A stretch of DNA of 64,000 nt from contig WNKI01000002.1 in NCBI GenBank assembly GCA_015350385.1, positions 4,830,636 through 4,894,635 on the forward strand, written 5' to 3'. A program made the position numbers and the translations under genes. The notes beneath the pieces were generated by a model. That model was not told the DNA's origin. It did not search any database and was given only the letters and a program-made list of their open reading frames with translations. The DNA comes from Aculops lycopersici. Its lineage: Eukaryota > Arthropoda > Arachnida > Trombidiformes > Eriophyidae. This document shows, piece by piece, positions 34,105-43,773 of the stretch. How positions within the stretch are numbered: the first letter of the stretch is position 1; every line of letters starts with the position of its first letter.

Positions 34105-34520
34105 TTTGTGATAGTTATAAATATATTTAGATGAATGGATTATTCTATACTACCGTATCAGATATACGGTAGTATAGAAAGGAAAGGTAATCTAATATAT
34201 AATTTATATATGGTGTATTATATCATATACACGAACAAATACTTATGTTTTGCATTTAGTTGGCAAATTTCGTAGCAACCTTCGCTGTATAGCGTACCAG
34301 CGGTAACTTCACAAAAACATACCGCATAAGTTGATATGGGGGATCGCCGAGGAAAAGTCGCATGCCCACTCTGCGCAGAAGAAAATAAAAGTTCGTTTAC
34401 TAAGGAGTAATCTATTTTATCATATGATTACCTTAATTATATAATTGCACCCATCATTGTTGTTGAAAGACAAAATAACAACTCATCATTGAATACTGAA
34501 CCAAATTAACTCTAGGAGAT
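34105..34520. promoter_or_regulatory. bidirectional promoter region between OPA3 and Pss
   Basis: The 416-bp spacer between two divergent start codons must hold the proximal promoter of at least OPA3. It is AT-rich and contains a perfect hairpin and AT-rich near-palindromes around 34190-34235. An AG at 34514-34515 (CTCTAG/GAGAT) just before the Pss ATG could be a splice acceptor, but its pyrimidine tract is poor. Confidence 0.5.
34143..34179. repeat. perfect 16-bp inverted repeat with 5-base loop
   Basis: TTCTATACTACCGTAT and its exact complement are separated by CAGAT. The repeat lies about 40 bases upstream of the OPA3 start codon. Confidence 0.9.
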
Positions 34521-35654
34521 ATGATGTCTGAATCAATCGCAAATAAACCGGCAACTAGCCGGCAACAACTAGATACACCGTCCGCCTTTAACCCAAAATA
34601 TAAGCAAACCAATGATACGATCACAACCACAACTAGCACCTCCACAACATCAACCACCACTACTACTAGTCCAGATGTATTTACTCGACCCCATCCAATA
34701 TTTTGGCGTTTTATATTCATATTTAGCATCCTGTATGAACTATTTTTGATATTTTTATTATTTCAAGATTATGACTTTATTAAAACAGGTATGTATTCGA
34801 TATATCCAGATCTCAGACACTTTCGTATTGATGCGGAGAAAGATTATGCAGCAAATTGTTCAGATATATCCATCGAGAGAATTTGGAACTCGCTCGACGC
34901 TTTTGCTTGGGGCCACTTTATTGGTTGGGCAACTAAAGCAGTATTAGTTAGACATTATGGAATTTGTTGGACTATATCGATAACTTGGGAGATAACCGAG
35001 ATGGCTTTTGCTCATTTGCTGCCAAACTTCTGTGAATGCTGGTGGGATGCTTATGTATTAGATGTGCTACTTTGCAATGGACTTGGTATCTATTGCGGCA
35101 TGTGGATTTGTAGAAAGTTAGATATGAGAAAGTACAACTGGGAACGATTCAAGGACAAGGAAACAACCACTGGTAAACTCCAGCGTGCAGTGCTACAATT
35201 CACGCCCGTTAATTGGAGTCGGACCCGTTGGATTGAACCAAAGTGTAGTTATGTTAGAATTGTTGCTGTCACTGTGTTAGTTATATTATGGCAACTGACC
35301 GAATTGAACACCTTCTTCTTGAAACACATTTTTGAAGTTCCTCCAGACCACCAGTTGGTCGTTATACGATTGACATTGATTAGCTTTTTCGTCGCACCCT
35401 CATTGAGACAATATTACACCCGGGTAACTGATACTCGTGTCAAGACACTCGGTGGTCAGTGCAAAGTTTTTGGTGCAATTATGTTTACCGAGCTAGCAAT
35501 TTGTATAAAATTTGGTAGAAACTTATTCGCTCAAACTCAAATTCCTCAAATCCTCATGTGGCTTGGAATCCAATTTATATTAAGCATATTCTGTGTTATA
35601 CTTTGCGTTATATATAGTAATACCTGGGAAAGTAGGAAACTTAAGAAACAATAA
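34521..35654 (+). CDS. Pss: phosphatidylserine synthase (base-exchange type)
   Basis: A 377-residue intronless member of the PTDSS1/2 family, which makes phosphatidylserine at the ER and mitochondria-associated membranes by swapping the head group of phosphatidylcholine or -ethanolamine for serine. Hallmarks are RPHPIFWRF (about 56-64), WTISITWEITEMAF, LLPNFCECWWD, LLCNGLGIYCGMW, LQFTPVNW and QLTELNTFFLKHIF. About seven hydrophobic segments are visible from residue 61 to the C-terminus. The early part (RPHP, YELFLIFLLFQ) looks more like PTDSS2 and the rest more like PTDSS1. Compared with vertebrate proteins the first two membrane segments are missing: residues 1-55 are a polar, Thr-rich tract instead. 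Either the protein is genuinely shorter or an upstream exon has been missed. The two in-frame ATGs at 34521 and 34524 are both possible starts. Confidence 0.95.
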   Translation: MMSESIANKPATSRQQLDTPSAFNPKYKQTNDTITTTTSTSTTSTTTTTSPDVFTRPHPIFWRFIFIFSILYELFLIFLLFQDYDFIKTGMYSIYPDLRHFRIDAEKDYAANCSDISIERIWNSLDAFAWGHFIGWATKAVLVRHYGICWTISITWEITEMAFAHLLPNFCECWWDAYVLDVLLCNGLGIYCGMWICRKLDMRKYNWERFKDKETTTGKLQRAVLQFTPVNWSRTRWIEPKCSYVRIVAVTVLVILWQLTELNTFFLKHIFEVPPDHQLVVIRLTLISFFVAPSLRQYYTRVTDTRVKTLGGQCKVFGAIMFTELAICIKFGRNLFAQTQIPQILMWLGIQFILSIFCVILCVIYSNTWESRKLKKQ

Positions 35655-36091
35655 CTAATCAACTAACTAACAAAATCAAATTAAATAAACTAGCGAGAGG
35701 GTAGTAGACGATAGATGATTACCTTGATATAAGAATGCGAATCGAACTTGAGTCCTATGCTGTGTCGCCTCTCTCTCTTTCTCTCCCTCATTACCGTAGA
35801 GCTTGCTCTGAACGGTGAGAGTGCGCGGATAGAACGCACGTGCTGGCTTGTGTTTCCAATGGAATGGCGCGCGCCGCTCACATTTCTAGTCGAATTTCCT
35901 GCCCTCTGCTGTACACTCCATCCAAAACAACAATCGAAAATATTCGCGAGACTGCGAACGTGTTGCGGGACATCATTCCCAAACTCGGGTTTTCAAATTA
36001 TCTTAGATCCAACATTTGGATTGAAAGCATTCTAAATAATTATATCTATGTTAACTAATCAATGTAAGCTAATCAATAACACAAAAGCAGA
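35655..36091. other. spacer between Pss and POLG
   Basis: Contains the Pss poly(A) signal and the POLG promoter. An open frame of 64 codons with an ATG (35864-36058) encodes IRETANVLRDIIPKLGF and IWIESILNNYIYVN; it looks protein-like but I do not recognise it. Confidence 0.5.
35684..35689 (+). terminator. polyadenylation signal of Pss
   Basis: AATAAA 30 bases after the TAA stop of the phosphatidylserine synthase. Confidence 0.65.
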
Positions 36092-39000
36092 ATGATCTCC
36101 TTATTGCTGAGTCCGACGAAGCCAATCTTGGCGCTTACCAAGATGGCAACTTCGCGCATCAATCATCAATGCGTCCAAGTCGCCACCTCGTCCACTACCT
36201 CGGCAATGAATCCAACTGCCTCGACCTCAAATTATAAGCCTACAAATCATCAGAGGACATTGGGTCAAGAAGCAAGATTTAATCCTCTGGGTATTGAAAT
36301 GTTGCCGAATAGATTGTATCAGCAAGTTTTTGGAAATGAAGAAGATGGGGGGGCAGAAACTTCAATTTTCCCATCTCGGGATGATACCTTGTGGAGACAC
36401 AATCAGCCAAACAGGGATAACTTGCAGAAATGCATTCAGCACTTACGTCGACATGATCTCCTGCCGAAGCAACTGTCCGAAATCGACACCATATACGAGT
36501 ATCACAAGCACTTAAGTAAAATCCGCAATCCAACTCAAGATACAACTCAAACTAGAGAACAAACTGAAGTAAACAGTCCGCCCGAAGATATTGTTATGGA
36601 TATACCCAAGTTAGTCGGTAGAAATATCGATCAACACTTCCACAAACTTGGCCAAAAGTACGCAGCATCCTACGAGAAGATGGCCAAGGAGTTCATACAT
36701 GATGCCACCAAGGTTGTAGAAGCTATGCCGACAGAATGGACCAAGACATCGGGTTGGACAAGATACGAGCCCCTAAAAGATGGGAACTTTAAGATTGAAC
36801 AAGTTAGCACCCCTCTCGAGAGAACACTAGTCTTCGATGTGGAAACTTGCATGAATGACACTGTAGAGCATGCGCCTACCCTAGCGGTTGCTGTATCGGA
36901 TATAGCATGGTATTCATGGACCAGTCCACGACTGTTGGACACAAAAAAGAGTGATAAAGATAAAAAACTATCAATCAAAGATCTCATTCCGTTCAAGTCA
37001 TCAATTAACAAAGAGAAGCTTATTATAGGTCACAATGTTAGCTTTGATCGAAGTTTCCTTAGTGATCAATATCAATTCAGAGAAAGCAAAACAAAGTTTC
37101 TTGATACATTAAGCCTGCATATGTGCATTTGCGGTCTGACAGGAATTCAAAGGGCAGTCAAAGTAGCGCATAAGCGGAAGCTCAAGGAGGAAGGAACGGT
37201 TGAATCGCAAGAGCTGGATGAAAATCCCTGGATCGAGAAGAGTTCACTAAACAACCTGGCAGATGTTTATGAATTTCATTGCGGCTCCAAACTGAGCAAG
37301 GACGATCGAGAGGTCTTTGTGAAAGGAACTATGGAAGACATACGAGAAAACTATCAATCTCTCGTGACATACTGCGCATCTGATGTAAAAGCTACCTTCG
37401 AGGTTTTTCGTACACTTTTCTCCACCTTTTCAGATAGATTTCCGCATCCGGTTACACTAGCTGGTATGTTAGAGATGTCAACCATGTATCTGCCCGTCAA
37501 CACCGACAATTGGTCAAGTTATATCGAGCGATCTCAGACTGTTTATGATAACTTTGAGCAGAGACTTAGCAACTCTTTACAAGAATTAGCTAACAAAGCA
37601 TGTAGCTTAACAGAGGAAGAGTATCGCAAGGATATCTGGCTTTGGGATATTGATTGGTCCACCCAATCTATCAAGCCTAACAAGTCAAAACTATTAGCTT
37701 GGGAGAAACATAGATCTAAGAATCTACCCGAGAGTGAGAAGAGTGTTGAAGAATTGGTCGAAGAAATCTATCAAACAAGAGCCTTCATGAGACAAATCAT
37801 GCCCTTCCTACCCGGCTTTCCAAAATGGTATCGTGATATCTGTTGTCCACCAAACAAAGCTGCAACTTTATTGGGCGACAAAGAGTGGCAACCAGGACCA
37901 TGTCTCATATCCACACAGATGCGTTTGACTCCCAAGCTGATGCAACTTACATGGGATGGCTATCCGTTGCACTTCCATCAGAGCTATGGCTGGGGTTACT
38001 TGATCCCGAATGGGGACTTACTTGCACAATATGTTAAACTCCCAGACGATCACCCTTACAAGGATTTTCCGATTCAGACACTCATGAACTTATGCAAAGA
38101 TCTGCCCAGGTCTCATATACTATTAGATGATCAGTCCACCAAGGATACGACGAAGCTTGAAGAGGATATAATGCAGGCGAAGATTGATGAGATCAAAGAC
38201 AACACCCAGCTCGGGACAATGAATCTAATCAAATTGTTGAGGAAATTTTCTAAGAAGAAGAAGGTCTCGCCTAGATTCAAGAATGAATATTGTCAAGATG
38301 TTGATATACCAGGAGCTTATTTCATTAGGTTACCACACAAACATGGCTCAAACTTTAATGTTGGCAACCCTCTAAGCAAGGATTTTGTATCCAAGATGGA
38401 GGACGGAACTCTGAGTTCATTTGATAATAACCTAGCTCATCTATTGTTAAGTCATAGTTCCTCTTTATCTTACTGGAAGAACAATCATAAACGAATCAAG
38501 GGTCAAATGGTGGTCAGTTTGGATGATAAGCGGCCTGATGGAAGTCCCTCTCAAATAGGTGCCATATTACCTCGTGTGATCGTGGCAGGCACAGTGACAA
38601 GGAGAGCAGTTGAACCAACTTGGTTAACAGCAAGCAACCAAGACACAACTAGAATAGGAAGCGAACTTAAGGCAATGATACAAGCACCTGACGGCTACTG
38701 CTTCGTTGGCGCGGATGTTGACTCTCAAGAACTATGGATAGCCTCTCTGATGGGCGACTCTTATTCATACAAAATTCATGGAGGCACAGGTTTAAGTTAC
38801 ATGACATTAAGAGGTAGCAAGTCGGAGAAGACGGATATGCACAGTAAGACTGCAAGTTTAATTGGTATCACAAGGAGTGATGCCAAGGTGCTGAATTATG
38901 CCAGAATATATGGCGCAGGTCAAAAGTTTATTGAACGATTCCTCATGAATACCAACCATCACTTGAATACTGACCAGGCGCGAGAAAAAGCCAAGACAAT

Positions 39001-39760
39001 CTTCAAAGAGACAAAGGGAGTTCGAAAGTTCCACTTCGTTCAGTCGACCATGTTGACGCCCAATTTCAAGGACAAGCCAATCTCAATACCCGTCGATGTT
39101 AAGGAATCCGACTTGACAGAGTACAATTACGAACACGAGCAAAAGATCGCAAAGCAAAGCCATAAGTCAAACCGCGATGTTCGTGTCTTTTGGGAGGGAG
39201 GCACAGAGTCGGCGACATTCAACAAGTTGGAGGAGATTGCTAGCTCGGCAAAGCCGCGCACCCCGGTGTTGGATTGTCGCATCAGTCAAGCACTTGAACC
39301 GGATCAAGATCAGGCAAAGGATTTCGTCACAAGTCGCGTGAATTGGGTTGTGCAGAGTTCAGCGGTTGACTTTCTCCACTTGGTCTTGGTCAATATGAAG
39401 TGGTTATTTGAGAAACTTAACATTGAGGGTCGATTCTCCATAAGTATCCATGATGAGGTTAGGTATTTGGTCAAAGAGGAGGATAGATACAAGGCTGCCT
39501 TTGCTTTGCAAGTATCCAATCTGCTTGTCCGCGCATATTTCGCCTACAAACTCAACATGAAGGATTTGCCTATCTCGGTTGCCTTCTTTTCGAGTGTCGA
39601 TATTGACAAGTGCCTTAGAAAGGAGGTTGACATGGACTGTATCTCGCCATCAAATCCTCGTGGTCTTAAAGAAACTTATAATATACCTTATGGGGAATCT
39701 TTGGATGTCAAGCAGATATTGAGGAAGTATACTTACAGAGTTAACAATAACGATCAATGA
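36092..39760 (+). CDS. POLG: mitochondrial DNA polymerase gamma, catalytic subunit
   Basis: A 1222-residue, intronless family-A DNA polymerase that replicates mitochondrial DNA. The N-terminus is short on acidic residues and rich in Ser/Thr/Lys, consistent with a mitochondrial presequence. The proofreading exonuclease shows motif I FDVET (Asp249, Glu251), motif II GHNVSFDR and motif III YCASD. The polymerase shows motif A GADVDSQEL (Asp875), motif B RSDAKVLNYARIYGAG (Lys932) and motif C HDE (1120-1122). The SYGWGYLIP block and the spacer between the two activities are also characteristic of POLG. All catalytic residues are present, so it should be active. Length matches animal POLG (about 1150-1240). 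The ATG at 36092 is followed by a second at 36143, and either could begin the presequence. A good AATAAA follows the stop. Confidence 0.98.
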   Translation: MISLLLSPTKPILALTKMATSRINHQCVQVATSSTTSAMNPTASTSNYKPTNHQRTLGQEARFNPLGIEMLPNRLYQQVFGNEEDGGAETSIFPSRDDTLWRHNQPNRDNLQKCIQHLRRHDLLPKQLSEIDTIYEYHKHLSKIRNPTQDTTQTREQTEVNSPPEDIVMDIPKLVGRNIDQHFHKLGQKYAASYEKMAKEFIHDATKVVEAMPTEWTKTSGWTRYEPLKDGNFKIEQVSTPLERTLVFDVETCMNDTVEHAPTLAVAVSDIAWYSWTSPRLLDTKKSDKDKKLSIKDLIPFKSSINKEKLIIGHNVSFDRSFLSDQYQFRESKTKFLDTLSLHMCICGLTGIQRAVKVAHKRKLKEEGTVESQELDENPWIEKSSLNNLADVYEFHCGSKLSKDDREVFVKGTMEDIRENYQSLVTYCASDVKATFEVFRTLFSTFSDRFPHPVTLAGMLEMSTMYLPVNTDNWSSYIERSQTVYDNFEQRLSNSLQELANKACSLTEEEYRKDIWLWDIDWSTQSIKPNKSKLLAWEKHRSKNLPESEKSVEELVEEIYQTRAFMRQIMPFLPGFPKWYRDICCPPNKAATLLGDKEWQPGPCLISTQMRLTPKLMQLTWDGYPLHFHQSYGWGYLIPNGDLLAQYVKLPDDHPYKDFPIQTLMNLCKDLPRSHILLDDQSTKDTTKLEEDIMQAKIDEIKDNTQLGTMNLIKLLRKFSKKKKVSPRFKNEYCQDVDIPGAYFIRLPHKHGSNFNVGNPLSKDFVSKMEDGTLSSFDNNLAHLLLSHSSSLSYWKNNHKRIKGQMVVSLDDKRPDGSPSQIGAILPRVIVAGTVTRRAVEPTWLTASNQDTTRIGSELKAMIQAPDGYCFVGADVDSQELWIASLMGDSYSYKIHGGTGLSYMTLRGSKSEKTDMHSKTASLIGITRSDAKVLNYARIYGAGQKFIERFLMNTNHHLNTDQAREKAKTIFKETKGVRKFHFVQSTMLTPNFKDKPISIPVDVKESDLTEYNYEHEQKIAKQSHKSNRDVRVFWEGGTESATFNKLEEIASSAKPRTPVLDCRISQALEPDQDQAKDFVTSRVNWVVQSSAVDFLHLVLVNMKWLFEKLNIEGRFSISIHDEVRYLVKEEDRYKAAFALQVSNLLVRAYFAYKLNMKDLPISVAFFSSVDIDKCLRKEVDMDCISPSNPRGLKETYNIPYGESLDVKQILRKYTYRVNNNDQ

Positions 39761-40264
39761 CAACTAGTTTCAAATTATTTGCTCAATGATATCTCAGAAT
39801 CGTCCTCACCACCAAGAGTCTTTCAATAAACCCAATTGCTCATCTATTCAGACTAACTAAATCAAATACTACCGGTTCCTGTTACAACATAGTTTTTTTA
39901 CACAGAAAGAAGACCCAAGTATCAGATGGCAAGCTGATCTTGAGCTATCTACTAAATTTCATGAATAAAAACAATATCGCGCGTAGATACGCAAAATAAT
40001 TGCATGCATGATTACAGAGCACAAGCCATGTTAGGCCAGGCCCCCGCAAATGAGAGGTCCCAGAGGTCAACATGCGTAGCGATAGAAGCAAAGCGAGGCG
40101 TGTTAGTGGAGCTCTTTGTTTGGCTCGGTGTCTTTGAGGTAGACAACAACATAAATTTAGCTCGGCTCCATCATTGACAACCTGTCAACGACACAATTAA
40201 GGTCTTCAAAACAAAGCTATATTATCGAATCAGATTGGAAACTATACAAATATTAATATTCATC
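39761..40264. other. spacer between POLG and cytidine deaminase
   Basis: Contains the POLG 3' end and the presumed cytidine deaminase promoter. No additional gene or repeat seen. Confidence 0.5.
39825..39830 (+). terminator. polyadenylation signal of POLG
   Basis: AATAAA 65 bases after the POLG stop codon. Confidence 0.65.
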
Positions 40265-40923
40265 ATGGCCGATTTAACTCAGGAACAAATCACCAAGGCA
40301 ATCGAACTTTGCGAGACAATGTTGATTCGATCCTATTGTGTGTATAGCAACTTTCCTGTCGCCAGTGTTCTCATAACTGATACCGACGAGATGATACCAG
40401 GTGAGTTTGATGGAATTGAATGAATAATGATAAGCGTGCCGGAAGTTTCTAATAATAGTATCTTTGCAACTACTGTTTACTATTCATCAGGATGCAATGT
40501 TGAGAACGCCTCATATGGTCTAGCCATTTGTGCCGAGAGAACGGCAGCGGTCAAGGCAGTTAGTGAGGGACACAAGAAGTTTAAGGCTTGTTTTGTGATG
40601 GCTAATCTAGAAAAGAGCACCGCCCCTTGTGGAGCATGTAGACAGTTTTTGGCCGAGGTAAGTTGTATAGATATTGGTTTGATTGCATGAGATATCAAAT
40701 CTGACTTGAATTGAGCATCACCGGTTAACGACAAGCGGTGTTCTGTTATTAACAACTACAATATGAACTAACCAGATCCATCTTTTTTCGACTTTTACGA
40801 ATCTAGTTCGGATTAGATATGGTGTTGTACCTGTTGGATAAGAATAGGAAGTATGTTACCTACAAACTGAGAGATCTTCTTCCACTTGCATTCATACCAT
40901 CTGATCTGAATATCAAGATGTGA
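40265..40923 (+). CDS. CDA: cytidine deaminase, three exons
   Basis: Exons 40265-40400, 40491-40657 and 40807-40923 join to a 139-residue cytidine deaminase, the normal length for this tetrameric zinc enzyme, which converts cytidine and deoxycytidine to uridine and deoxyuridine in pyrimidine salvage. Exon 1 starts at MADLTQEQ and carries YCVYSNFPVASVL. Exon 2 carries GCNVENASYGLAICAERTAA, with zinc ligand Cys and catalytic Glu in CAE, and PCGACRQFL, with the two further zinc cysteines. Exon 3 supplies the C-terminal strand and helix from FGLDMVLYLL to a TGA. Both introns (90 and 149 bp) have good sites: CCAG/GTGAGT with CATCAG/GATG, and CGAG/GTAAGT with TCTAG/TTCG; the joins restore frame (phase 1, then phase 0). 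The frame upstream of the chosen ATG lacks another ATG. This is the only gene here with clear short introns. Confidence 0.95.
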
Positions 40924-41541
40924 TACGATTGAAACCATCGATGTCAGTTCATCAAAATTAAACACATTCATTTTAGAAAGCCTAGGTATCAGGCAACTTA
41001 AACTGGCTAGGTGATAAGGTTAATCTAGATACGTGATTTATTACGATTCCTGGAGTGCATTCTATTCTCTAGCCCGCCAATCGAACTCTCGCTAGCATTC
41101 ATACATAAGCACGCAAGCACATAAATGCGCTTACAAAAACACCCTGTTGATTGTTCTATGTGTTTGTGTGCGAATCAAGCGATTCGGTGATGCGCTTTTG
41201 TACCTTAAAAAATTATTCAATCTAAACATCGTCATTTGCTCATTCTATCGCTCTGGACAAGTTAAATATTTCCAAAACTAATCTGTATCATTTTATCAAG
41301 TTTTGATTAACTTTATCAGAAAAACACCAACTTTCTCAAAATAACTTCGTTGGGCCTGCTGCTTACAATTTTGTCCATCGTACGAATGTCTACTAACTTA
41401 CAGAGAGTCGACAGTAGAAAAGTTTTTGTTTATTCTCATAAGACAATAACAACTCGACAACGACTTCTTTATTTATTTCGCCAAATGAATCCACACTATC
41501 AGCTTTCACACCATTAGACACCCAAATTTTAAAGCTATTAG
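40924..41541. other. spacer between cytidine deaminase and ANKRD11/12-like gene
   Basis: Holds an ATTAAA at 40958-40963 that may serve as the deaminase poly(A) signal, a small hairpin (CGAATC/GATTCG near 41173-41188) and the promoter and leader of the next gene. No further gene seen. Confidence 0.5.
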
Positions 41542-43773
41542 ATGGCAAAAGATGTTCCAAACAAGTCTGGATCGTCAACTACAAGCTCAGACAGCAATGC
41601 CGCCACTTCATCGTCAGCATCGTCAGTTGCCGACCAGCAAAAGGTCCCACCATTGAGGATTGTCTTGAATACAGCCGGAAACCAAAAAAGTGCATCCACA
41701 TCAGCAAACAGTAATCAACAGGCGACACAGCAAGCAGAAACCAAAAAGGAAAAATCCAAAGAGGGCTCAAAATCGTCAGATAGCGCGGTCAAGTCGGGCG
41801 GAAGAGTTCGTATACGATTGGGTACAAACAAGCAAAATTGTAAAAATTCTTCAGATGAGCAGGCACACAAATCTGATGAAAGTAACTCGAAACAGAATAC
41901 TAAATCTAAGGAGACAACACAAGAGCAAAAAGATAGTAGCTTGAGAGAGGATATAGCAGCCAATTCAAGTCATCTTAGGCGGATAACTCGCCGAAGTAAC
42001 AGATCGGTTCAAGCAATCAGCAACGAGGACGAAGAATCTATTTCATCAATGACATCGGTTGATGAGATCCCGAGCACAACAGAAAAAACTATCAGTGATA
42101 CAAACAATAGTGTGCAGGAGACAACATCCACCTCAACCACAACAACAACAGCAACAACTACCACTACCTCAAATCTCTCGGCGGCTAACAATGCCGCAAG
42201 TTCTGACACTCCTAGGCGTAAAAGGAGAAAAGGAGAAGTCTCAGAGAGTCAAACAAATGACCTCGATATCTTTGGTTTGCAAAACTATAAGATACCCAAT
42301 CAAAACTCGTTTGAGTTATTCAAGAACATACGTCAACAAGTCGACAAGAGACTCAGAGGTTTGAGCAAAGTTAACCCCAGGGCCCCACATGGATTCAGAG
42401 AATATATGCTCAACAGAGGCTCATACCTTCTCGAAGGGAACAAACTTGGTAATGGTATGAACCTATCAACTAACGAGGATGGAGGTATGCACCTAATGAT
42501 GCCAATGGGAAAGTATCACGCACTCAAACATCATAGAATCAATTACTGGGTACCAAATCGAGCAAAAGTCCCACCCTCAATACCCTTAAACTCCCCTCTC
42601 TATGGTCTCTTTGTTGAACAAGAGAAAGAGAGATATAAAATGCGGATTCAGCACATTAAAGAGCGCGAAAAACTCACCTTGGCGGCGGAACAAGAGATCG
42701 TGAGAGTTTACAATCAAGCTGCACTGGCCGCTGCCAATCAGTATGAACCGTTTTCGGTTTGCACCATGTTGAAGCATCAGGAGGTATATAACTATCTTGA
42801 TGCTGACGGAGCTCTGATTCAAACTGCGGAAGATGCTCAACAAGATCAACAATCATCCGCGAAACCTGATGGAGTTAGAACTCGCCGAAGGCAACATGGA
42901 CATATATCACCCACTCCAGCTAGAAAGACGACTGCGGATTCAGAATCCGACAATAACAAAGATACCAAAGAGTCGATAAAGGCACAAGAATCCAAGACAA
43001 GTCCCAAGTCAGAGACTAAACCTGGTGACAAAGAAGCCAAATCTGACGACCAAGATACTGATGTCAAGATTGAGATTCGAGATGATAGCAAAGAAGGTGA
43101 GAAAGATTCCCCTGCCAGCGATTCCAAGGATCATAACAAGACTTCGGAGCCTGAAAAGAAGGGTGAAGACTCGAAGGAAGTAGGTTCAGAGAAAGTTGAT
43201 GAAAACAAGCAGATCAAGAATGAACCAGTTGACTCTGTTGAGTCTAAATCCATAGATTCGAGCACCATCGTTGGGACAAAAGACGGTTCCAGTGATGATA
43301 AAAGTAAAGTCGTATCGAAGGACGCGACGAAAGATGGAAATGAAACCAGTGATGATAATAAAAACATTGGCAACAAGGAATCCGTAACCCAAATGGAATG
43401 TGACACAAAGGACCAAAATCAAGAGGAAAGTTCCAGCAAGATACAGGAAACAACAACCACCGAGATGATGGTCGAGGCTTCGATCTCGACTCCAACTTCA
43501 TCTTCAAATGACGATGAGATTTCAGAGGAGGACAAGAGGGCTCAGGATAGAGATATGTTCTTGAATCAATTACAACAGATTGATGACAAGTGGGAAAGAA
43601 TCAGGCGCGAAATGTTGATCAGGCACCGAAATGAGGCTGAGAGTTTACATGCCGTACAGAAACTGGAATGGGAGTGGAAGACTAAGGAAATTGGTGATTG
43701 TGATGTAAGAACGACGCCGGTGATCGACAACACACTGGTACCTAAGCTAAACATAATATCACAAGATTATTAG
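41542..43773 (+). CDS. ANKRD11/ANKRD12-like nuclear protein lacking ankyrin repeats
   Basis: A 743-residue intronless protein. Two regions match the C-terminal domain of vertebrate ANKRD11 and ANKRD12, chromatin co-regulators that bind histone deacetylases. The first spans about 350-420 (LYGLFVEQEKERYKMRIQ, REKLTLAAEQEIVRV, FSVCTMLKHQEVYNY). The second spans about 668-740 (FLNQLQQIDDKWERIRREML, RHRNEAESLHAVQKLEWEWK). Between them lies a ~240-residue low-complexity stretch rich in Lys, Glu, Asp and Ser. The N-terminus is Ser/Thr-rich with VPPLRIVLNT and GGRVRIRLGTN, and a basic PRRKRRK (about 224-230) is a likely nuclear localisation signal. No ankyrin repeats are present, unlike the vertebrate proteins. 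The ATG at 41542 is the first in frame. The family call rests on motif memory and would benefit from a profile search. Confidence 0.82.
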   Translation: MAKDVPNKSGSSTTSSDSNAATSSSASSVADQQKVPPLRIVLNTAGNQKSASTSANSNQQATQQAETKKEKSKEGSKSSDSAVKSGGRVRIRLGTNKQNCKNSSDEQAHKSDESNSKQNTKSKETTQEQKDSSLREDIAANSSHLRRITRRSNRSVQAISNEDEESISSMTSVDEIPSTTEKTISDTNNSVQETTSTSTTTTTATTTTTSNLSAANNAASSDTPRRKRRKGEVSESQTNDLDIFGLQNYKIPNQNSFELFKNIRQQVDKRLRGLSKVNPRAPHGFREYMLNRGSYLLEGNKLGNGMNLSTNEDGGMHLMMPMGKYHALKHHRINYWVPNRAKVPPSIPLNSPLYGLFVEQEKERYKMRIQHIKEREKLTLAAEQEIVRVYNQAALAAANQYEPFSVCTMLKHQEVYNYLDADGALIQTAEDAQQDQQSSAKPDGVRTRRRQHGHISPTPARKTTADSESDNNKDTKESIKAQESKTSPKSETKPGDKEAKSDDQDTDVKIEIRDDSKEGEKDSPASDSKDHNKTSEPEKKGEDSKEVGSEKVDENKQIKNEPVDSVESKSIDSSTIVGTKDGSSDDKSKVVSKDATKDGNETSDDNKNIGNKESVTQMECDTKDQNQEESSSKIQETTTTEMMVEASISTPTSSSNDDEISEEDKRAQDRDMFLNQLQQIDDKWERIRREMLIRHRNEAESLHAVQKLEWEWKTKEIGDCDVRTTPVIDNTLVPKLNIISQDY

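Noticed and set aside
41100..41220. Imperfect inverted repeat around TGCGCTTACAAAAACAC and GTGTTTGTGTGCG
   Set aside because: Several mismatches and low complexity; not distinguishable from chance without a folding calculation.
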